A stretch of 64,000 bases of DNA from Cephalopachus bancanus. Its lineage: Eukaryota > Chordata > Mammalia > Primates > Tarsiidae. The DNA is taken from NCBI GenBank assembly GCA_027257055.1, contig JAPVLO010000019.1:16852501-16916500 (forward strand), written 5' to 3'. Below, one piece after another: positions 57,207 through 64,000 of the stretch (position 1 is its first letter; every line of letters begins with the position of its first letter). The translations under genes were made by a program, and so were the position numbers. The notes beneath the pieces are model-generated. The model was not told the origin of the DNA, did no database searches, and was given only the letters and a program-made list of their open reading frames with translations.

Positions 57207-58067
57207 AAAGTACTGCCAGAAAGCAAAGGACATGAAAAGACACTTCTCAAAAGAAGACACACAATCGGCCAACAAATATATGAAAAAATCCTCGACATCA
57301 ATAATCATCAGAGAAATGCAAATTAGAACCACAATGAGATATCCCTTCCCACCAGTAAGAATGGCCATTATTAGAAAGTCAAAGAACAATAGATATTGAC
57401 ACGGCTGCGGAGAAAAGAGAATGCTCATCCACTGCTGGTGCGGTTGCAAACTAGTTCAACCACTATGGAAGAAAACAGCATGGAGATTTTTCAAAGAGAC
57501 AAAAAAATGAATTACCATTTTCCCCAGCAATCCCACTCTCAGGATCTACCCAAAGGAAAATAAATCAATATATTAAAAAAGATAACTGTACTCATATGTT
57601 CATTATAGCACTATTCTCAATAGCAAAATCACAGAACCAACCTAAGTGCCCACCAGCATTTGTATGGATAAAGAAAATGAGGTATATTCACACACCGTGG
57701 AACACTACATAGTCATAAAAAAAGAATGAAATAATCTTCTTTGTAGCAACATGGATGGAGCTGGAGAATATCATCCTAAGTGAACTGACTCAGAAACAGA
57801 AAACCAAGCACTGCATGTTCTCACTCATATGTGGGAGCCAAATGATCACAAAGATGTAAATAATAGACACTGGGGACAATAATAAGGGGGGAGGTTGGGA
57901 TGGGAGTTAAGGTTCAGAAATTACCTATTGGGTAAAATGTTCAATATCTGGAGAATGAGGCACCTGAGACTCAATTTCCACCACTTCACAATATGTCCAT
58001 GTAACGAACATGCATGTGTACTCCCTGAATCTAAAACAAAAATGGGAAAAAAAGTACTGCCAGAAAG
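57207..58067 (+). mobile_element. LINE-1 3' end with perfect 17-bp target-site duplication
   Basis: AAAGTACTGCCAGAAAG flanks the insertion at 57207-57223 and 58051-58067. Body: CAAAGGACATGAAAAGACAC, TTCCCACCAGTAAGAATGGC, AACATGGATGGAGCTGGAGA, CACTCATATGTGGGAGCC, GGGGGGAGGTTGGGATGGG and TGAATCTAAAACAAAAATGG. The body is diverged and ORF2 is broken, yet the duplication is perfect. The 3' UTR is of the general primate L1 type, unlike the three GTATACCTAA-type ends. Confidence 0.96.
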
Positions 58068-58954
58068 AAGGATTAATAAGACAGTCTCCTTATTCTTCAA
58101 GAAAGATTGGCTCTAGGGTTCATGGCTACACCGGAATCATGATGCTTTTCTATAAATGTTTAGTCGATTCTAACATATTCACTTTTCTTAATTTATCCTT
58201 TCAATATAAATATATTTCAGAGGGCGATATAGCTTTAGGTTTTTCTGTGTCTTTAAAGGGTAATTCACGGTCCTTGTGCTAAGTCAGGCCCAATAAAAAG
58301 TAAGTAGTCATCAAAAATGATAGTTGAGTTGTGACGGGGGTAAAATATGGGAGCTGAAAGTTTTAAAACTGATACTTTTATACTGAAATATTTATCAATC
58401 AATTTTACAGCAGTGGAAAACATTTGCCTCCTGCAGGAAGGTGAGGCAGGGAAGAAGTAGAAAAAGAGACAGAGGAAGAGAGTCTAACAAGTCTGACAAT
58501 AAATTTTAAGAGTGTTCATTTTGGTGATGAAATATAGTAGATCAAATCCTGTGTGCCAAATGGCAGGAAATAATGTATTTCAACACCGTGGCGTCTATTT
58601 AAAGGAACATTGTAAATAAAATTTAAACTTATATGGAAGCTTTTACAGTATAAACCCCTAAATCAGCATTATCATACTACGTAAACATTAATATTTTTCA
58701 GAAGTTTAACTGCCAAGTATATCTTAGGTTATATAAAGAATGAACACTGAGAAAAAAACATGCCTAACATGCCACAGATGCCCAAGGTTGAAGAATGAAA
58801 TCCTGACTCTCCATCTCACAGGTGACCAGAGCATCACCCAATTTACTTCTATTCCAGGTTGACATGTGACATGCCCACAGGTGGCCACTTCATTCCTCTT
58901 CAACGTGGTTTCCTACACCCTTCAAAATTAGGAAAGAATAAACTAACAGCATAT
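58068..58954. other. unassigned AT-rich sequence
   Basis: No supported feature. Confidence 0.3.
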
Positions 58955-59155
58955 GGCATCTTCAATATGCCAGGCACTACTTGACTGGTCATTTTTCAAC
59001 TACCTTAACTCATGGAATCTTTCTAATAACCCTGAAGGTGGTGCCATCCCAGGAAGGCAAGCTTCATGCCCAGCATCACAGAATGAATAAGGTGGTCAGG
59101 CCAGGGTTAGAACTCAGAGCTCTTCAATACCAAAACCCATGCTCTTTCCTGTATA
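58955..59155 (-). repeat. MIR SINE, reverse
   Basis: ATATGCCAGGCACTACTTGA, TTAACTCATGGAATCTTTCT, CCTGAAGGTGGTGCCATCCC, CAGAATGAATAAGGTGGTCA and CAGGGTTAGAACTCAGAGCT, in order. Confidence 0.75.
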
Positions 59156-60195
59156 CTCTACCCAACTTCATAGGAAGAGTAAGACGATGAACATATCTAG
59201 GGACTTTAGCTGCCGTAGTAGGGGACAGAGAAAACAATATTATGGCAGCCTTTCTAATTCATGGTGCCTAGTTCTAGCTACTGAATACTCTGTTCCTGAA
59301 AATGCACTCTGCTTGTTCTCCAAGGGCCCAAGTGGCCTCGGAGTGCTTTCTGTGCTTCTATTAAACTCAGCACTGAAGTCCTCCCTACAAAGCTCTTCCT
59401 TATCTCCACCAAATCTCTGCACTCCAATCTCCCCCATCAAAAAACAGAAGCACCAACACAGCATTTCTTAAAACTGCCTTCCTGGCCAAAGCAAACAAAC
59501 AAACAAAAAAAAATCCACAAAATTTCATGGTTGGGCAACTTTCCTCACCTGGCTAAAAACAGTGACCTTCTCACTGAGGTGCTTAAATGCAGTTATCAGA
59601 AATGGAATATCCAAAAATGTGCAGAGGGCCAAGCTTAGCAAGAAACATCCAAAGTGTAAATATAAACAATAAACCCAAGAATCTTAACTGACCAGTGTAA
59701 TAGTTCCTGGTGTTCCCTGTGTGGAACATTCAGAAACATCGCTGTAAGGAAGTATGGTTACAATTTCACCCTCCAAACAAAATAATAATATTTTCAAGAT
59801 AGCCTGGAATGTTCTTTTTTCCTCCCATCTTTCCAACACCTTATCTCATCTCTTTCAGGAAAGCTTGCTTAATTAGTCTCCATCTACCCTGTTTCCTCTG
59901 AATTCCCAGATTATGGTTTGTGCTCTATTGTGAAAGCCTATGTCATTTCGTGAAGAAGTACCTCTGGATGCTATGAAGTGTGGCGAGAGCTGTTGGATGA
60001 TTTCTGTTCTCAGGAAGGTGAGGCACACTGAGTAGACAGCCACATAAAAGATATAACTTATCTGAGGAGCATGACAGAGAGTGCTGTGAGGGGGGAGAAG
60101 TTCGTAAAAGGCTTCGGGTAGGAGGCTCTAGAGTGTGCTTTAGATGATAAGTTGGATTTCCCTAGAAGAAAAGTTTGTAAAGAGGGACAAAGACT
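59156..60195. other. unassigned sequence, possible L2 pieces
   Basis: 59340-59460 and 59800-59950 are pyrimidine-rich in the style of plus-strand L2, and 59995-60190 is purine-rich in the style of reverse L2 (GAGAGTGCTGTGAGGGGGGA). None is firm. A GCAAACAAACAAACAAA stretch lies at 59490. Confidence 0.3.
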
Positions 60196-60204
60196 TAGTT
60201 GGTG

Positions 60205-60970
60205 TTATGAGTTGAATTGTGTCCCCAAAAGAAGATATGCTGAAGCCTTAACCAGGAGCTGAGAATGTGATCTTATTTGGGAATAGGGTGGTTACAGATG
60301 TAATTAGTTAAGATGAGGTCATACTCTGTACAGAGTACAGTGAACCCCTAATCCAAATGGTGCTCTTTTTTTCTTTTTTTTTTTTTTTTTTGAGCTGGAG
60401 TCTCACTGTCACCGGGTTGGAGTGCACTAGCACCCTCATGGCCACCGCAGCATCAACCTGCTGGACTCAGGTGATCCTTCACTTCAACCTTCCAAGTAGC
60501 TGAAACTACAGGCACGTGCCGCCACGCCTGGCTAATTTTTTGATTTAATGTAGAGATGAGGTCTTGCCAAGTTGCCCAGGCTGGTCTTAAACCCATGGGC
60601 TCAGGCAATCCTCTCACCCAGCCTCCCAAAGTGCTGGGATTATAGGCATGAGCCACCGTGCCCAGCCCAACTGGTGCTCTTATAAAAAAGATGGCCATGA
60701 AGACAGAGACTCAGAGGGAGAATGCCATGTGATGATAAAGGTAGAGACTGAAGAGTTGTAGCTACAAGCTAACAAACATCAAAGATTGCTAGAAACCATC
60801 AGAAGGGAGGAAGATGCAAGGAAGGATTCCCCTGTGGGCTTCAGAGGAAGCACTGCCCCAATGAGACCTTGATTCCAGACTTCTAGCCTCTAAAACAACA
60901 AGACAATAAATTTCTGTTGTTTTAAGCCACATAACTGTGGTATTTTGTCATGGCAGCCCTAAGTAACTAT
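60205..60970 (+). mobile_element. MLT1-type solo LTR split by an Alu
   Basis: GTTATGAGTTGAATTGTGTC, GAATGTGATCTTATTTGGGA, GATGTAATTAGTTAAGATGA and GAACCCCTAATCCAAATGGT, then, after the Alu, GTGCTCTTATAAAAAAGATG, TTGATTCCAGACTTCTAGCC, GACAATAAATTTCTGTTGTT and TGGCAGCCCTAAGTAAC. This is a textbook MLT1 LTR with no internal retroviral sequence next to it. Confidence 0.9.
60359..60678 (-). mobile_element. Alu SINE, reverse, inserted in MLT1 LTR
   Basis: TGGTGCTCTT precedes the T-tract and recurs after the Alu end (60669-60678). The body runs from GAGCTGGAGTCTCACTGTC (with the CGCCCAGG part reduced) to GGCATGAGCCACCGTGCCC. Confidence 0.95.
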
Positions 60971-61400
60971 TATAATAAAGTAGGGGACTGGAGGGAAAAG
61001 GAAAATCAAGCTGTAGTGAAAGGAAACCATAAAACACATTCATAAAATGCCTTTCTCTGACTCTGCTGAAGACCTGTGTTCTACTTTACTCAAAGGATGC
61101 ATGACACTTACAATGAACTTTCCTCAGCATCCCTCTCTCTCTATCCAAACATCTCTCTGATTTCACTCTCCCATCTTTTTATCCTGTCTTTTTAAAAATG
61201 AGTTGTTTCTCCTTCAAGGGCCAATTCTACCACTTATAAACTTTATCCAATTACTCCCCATGCCAGTCAATATCTTGCTCCAATCATTTCAAATCCCTGT
61301 TTTCTGTTGGGCAATCTACAGATGATTCCTGCAAAGTGTTGCTTACCTATGTTTCCACTGTGCTTTGTATAGATCTCTTTTTCAGCAATTGTTCTTCATA
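60971..61400. other. unassigned sequence
   Basis: 61120-61380 is pyrimidine-rich and may be old LINE, but is not assignable. Confidence 0.3.
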
Positions 61401-62520
61401 TTTGCCCTAGGGTTTACAATAAACATCTTTAATGAATCAGAGTTTATTGGTGAATAATATACTAGTCCACGTGTAGTGTAAAGACCTTACAATAGTATAT
61501 TCCAATTCTTCACTCTCATTATCTGTGCCTTTGTTGTCATACATTTTACTTTTAGGTAGGTTAGAAATATACAAAACATTTCATATATTTTTGCTTTAAA
61601 TATTTTTTTCTTTTAGAGTAATTAAAATTTTTTAAACACTGAATTTTATTTTGCCTTCATTTATTCTATTTCCAATGCTCTTCATTTTTTGGTATCGATC
61701 CAAGATTTTATCTGATATCATAATCCCAACTAAAAATCTTCCTTTAAACATTTCTTAAAGAATAAGTCCACTGGCAATGAATTTCCACATTTTTTTATCT
61801 AAGAAAACTGTTATTTTTTCTTCATTTTTGAAATAGATTTTGCTGGGTTATAGAATTCTGGGTTGATAGCTCTTTCCTTTTAGAACTTTAAAAATGTCAC
61901 TCCAGTGTATTCTAACTTGCATAAATTCTGAAGAGAAGTCTGCTGTAATTCTTATGTATGTTCCTTTGTGAGATATATATATATTATGTATATTATATAT
62001 ATGCTGCCTTTAAATGTTTCTCTTTATTTTTGCTTACAAACTGTTTGAATATGCTATGATAGGTATTTTTTGTTTTGCATTTATCCTGCTGGTATTCTCC
62101 GAGTTTCTTAGATCTGTGATTTGGTGTCTGTCATCAATTTGGGGAGTTCATCAGCCATTATTTCTTCAAATATGTTTTCATCTCCATTCTCCTTCTCAGG
62201 TCTCCTTTTGGAATTCCAATAAAGTGTATGTTCGACTGGTATTATCCCAGAGCTCTTGAATGTTCTGTTTTGTTCTGTTTTTCCTTCTATTTTTCTTTTT
62301 GTTTCAGTTTGAGCAATTTCTCTTGACCCATCTGTACTTATACATTGTCCACCTTTTCTATTAATCATAGTTATTTTAAAATCCCTGTCAGATTGTTCCA
62401 ACATCTGTGACATATCTGACTCTGGTTCTAATAAATGCTTTGTCTTTTAGGGGCTTATTTCTTTTCTTGCCTTTTCATGTGCCTAAATTTTTTTTAATTG
62501 GAAGTGTAGGAAGGTATAAG
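61401..62520 (-). mobile_element. old LINE-1 non-coding region
   Basis: TTGCTGGGTTATAGAATTCT, GGGTTGATAGCTCTTTCC, TCTGAAGAGAAGTCTGCTGT, CATCAGCCATTATTTCTTCA and TCTCCTTTTGGAATTCCAAT are phrases of a common old L1M-type sequence. They are spread in consensus order over about 1 kb, with an ATATATATATTATG expansion at about 61976. A minus-strand frame at 62108-62413 includes ENIFEEIMADELPKLM, which resembles a stretch of old L1 ORF1 protein, so I place the element on the minus strand. Confidence 0.65.
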
Positions 62521-63113
62521 CTGAGATAAATATATTTTAATACCAGGGAATGGGCAAGCATTTCCTTCTGTAAGTTCTTCTAGGCCTTCAGTGTAAGGAG
62601 TTGAGTGAATCTAACTAGGAGTTTGACTGGCTTGAAGGTTTGTTGCTTCTGAAGTTACCCTCAGTGCCCTACAGGTCTTACATTCCTCTAGTGATACTTT
62701 GTGTTTAGTGCAAGGGTTGGTTGCCAGAGTCTGTTTTCCAGTGACTACTACACACTAAGCCTTAAATTCTTCCTTTGCACCATGCCCCAGAAAAGTCTGC
62801 TTCTTGCAATTACTTGTTATCCCATGCTTGTCAGCCTGGTGATAGAGTAGAGTTTGGGGGTATCTTTTGTTCTGACAGCACCTCAGTCTTAGGCAGGTAA
62901 ATGTCAGGGGAGGACATGTTTAGTGATTCTGTCAATCCTCAAATAATCTTATCCTTCCCTCTAGTATAGTCCTGAGTCCAGTTTATAATCTCGCCCCTCC
63001 CCCAAAGTAAAGTTCTATTTTTTACAGGAGAAAAGTTTAGGCAGAGTTTCTTTGTCCTTCCCACAGCAGTTTATGTTCCTTTCTTCAGTTCTGCCCCACA
63101 AGGAAGACTTTCT
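62521..63113. other. probable continuation of old L1 or unassigned
   Basis: Non-coding sequence that may be the 5' part of the L1 above. No firm block. Confidence 0.35.
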
Positions 63114-63436
63114 TTTGGACTCTTCATTTTTTTTTTTTTTTTGAGTGGAGTCTCACTCCATTGCCCAGACTGGAGTGCAGTGGCACACTCATGACCACTG
63201 TAGCCTCGACCTGTTGGGCTCAGGCAATCCTTCTGCATCAGCCTCCCAAGTAGCTGGAACTACAGGTGCATACTACCGTGCCTGGATAATTTTTTTATTT
63301 ATTGTAGAGATGAGGTCTCACCAAGTTGCCCAGGTTGTTCTAGAACCTGTAGGCTTAGGCAATCCCCTCACCTCAGCCTTCCAAAGTGCTGGGATTACAG
63401 GTTGAGCCACCGCGTCTGGCCCTCTTTGGACTCTTC
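63114..63436 (-). mobile_element. Alu SINE, reverse, 12-bp duplication
   Basis: TTTGGACTCTTC occurs at 63114 and 63425. Body: T-tract, GAGTGGAGTCTCACTCCATT, TTTTTTTATTTATTGTAGAG and ATTACAGGTTGAGCCACCGC. The head is the short lineage form. Confidence 0.95.
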
Positions 63437-64000
63437 TAATCTTTTCTGTGACTGATCAGTGGGTTTCATGGAGAAAATGCCTTCAAAAAGGTTCCTCCCA
63501 TATTAGCAACTCCTGGGGCCTTCATTCACTGTCACCAGTGTACATTCCACAACATTCACCAATTCTCTAATCACCCTAGCTGAACTCTTCTTATTGGTGT
63601 CCAGCAGTTTCTTGCCCAGATAAGTCAGCGCTTGTGTCCCCTCTCTCCCTTCGGGGGCTGGTCTCTCCTACATTCTGGGCCTTGCAGCAGCACTCCCACA
63701 CCTTCATGAACAGTTGTTGTCTTGCTGTTGATCCTGCTTTTATTCATCGTAAGATTGAGCATGAAGGTTTTTCCAGCTCTTTCCATTCTCTACTTCTCCA
63801 ACCAGAAACTAAAATGCTTCTTTTCATTTGCATCATACTTTTTTCACCAAGGATGAGTTTCCTTCTGATGATCTTCAAATATAAAAATCCATCTCAAAGG
63901 TGAGATAATATTTCATCAAAAACATTCCTCATTCCTCATCTATCTGCCAACCTCCCCCTTCCTCCAAGCTCAGAGCACTGCCTTTATATCTCTCTCTTTG
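63437..64000. other. unassigned sequence to window end
   Basis: No supported gene. 63437-63900 is probably more of the same old LINE or unrelated single-copy DNA. The 89-codon frame at 63634-63903 has no recognisable motif. Confidence 0.3.

Overview
The window looks like non-coding DNA from a primate nuclear genome. It is an AT-rich intergenic or intronic mosaic of interspersed repeats, and I found no convincing intact protein-coding gene. About twenty-five Alu or Alu-derived elements set the clade: 7SL-derived dimeric Alus occur only in primates. The commonest Alu type has diagnostic features that I do not recall from anthropoid, lemur or loris/galago Alus. These are the 5' head GGCTCGGTGGCTCAGCCTG (one base shorter than the human head), a middle reading CTACAATAAATCAAAAAATT, and a tail ending GAGACTCCAACTC before the A-tract. 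By elimination I infer a tarsier. This rests on remembered consensus sequences and has not been checked by a database search.

Layout. 1-9.9 kb: Alus, old L1/L2/MIR fragments, a CA microsatellite and an MLT1-type LTR. 9.9-13.1 kb: a possible small exon (10268-10337), a reverse Alu, then one MIR split by two Alus and an inverted (twin-primed) L1. 13.1-21.2 kb: mostly unassigned single-copy-looking DNA. 21.2-30.2 kb: two internally deleted mariner transposons, old L1/L2, an AT palindrome and a MER2-like element with a second DNA transposon inside it. 31.2-39.6 kb: decayed L1 with a CA repeat and Alu, a 1.2 kb L1 3' end carrying a four-unit GC-rich tandem repeat, and an MLT1-like LTR. 40.7-51.9 kb: a second copy of an unnamed repeat also present at 36.1 kb, a hAT-type element, a long L2 split by a MIR, and a three-level nest (L1 in MER2 in older L1). 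51.8-58.1 kb: TG repeat with a short telomere-like motif, several Alus, and an L1 with a 17-bp perfect target-site duplication. 58.1-64 kb: MIR, an MLT1-type LTR split by an Alu, and old L1 sequence split by an Alu.

No genes work together here. The biology is the layered history of transposition. The most notable signals are: (1) an Alu lineage whose Pol III B box sits in a tRNA T-arm-like hairpin and whose right arm carries a perfect 10-bp stem; (2) a mariner family whose two copies share internal deletion and an apparent frameshift; (3) a tandem expansion in an L1 3' UTR; and (4) an exon-like segment with strong splice-site matches. Family names come from memory of consensus sequences, and boundaries are good to roughly 5-20 bp unless a target-site duplication is given.
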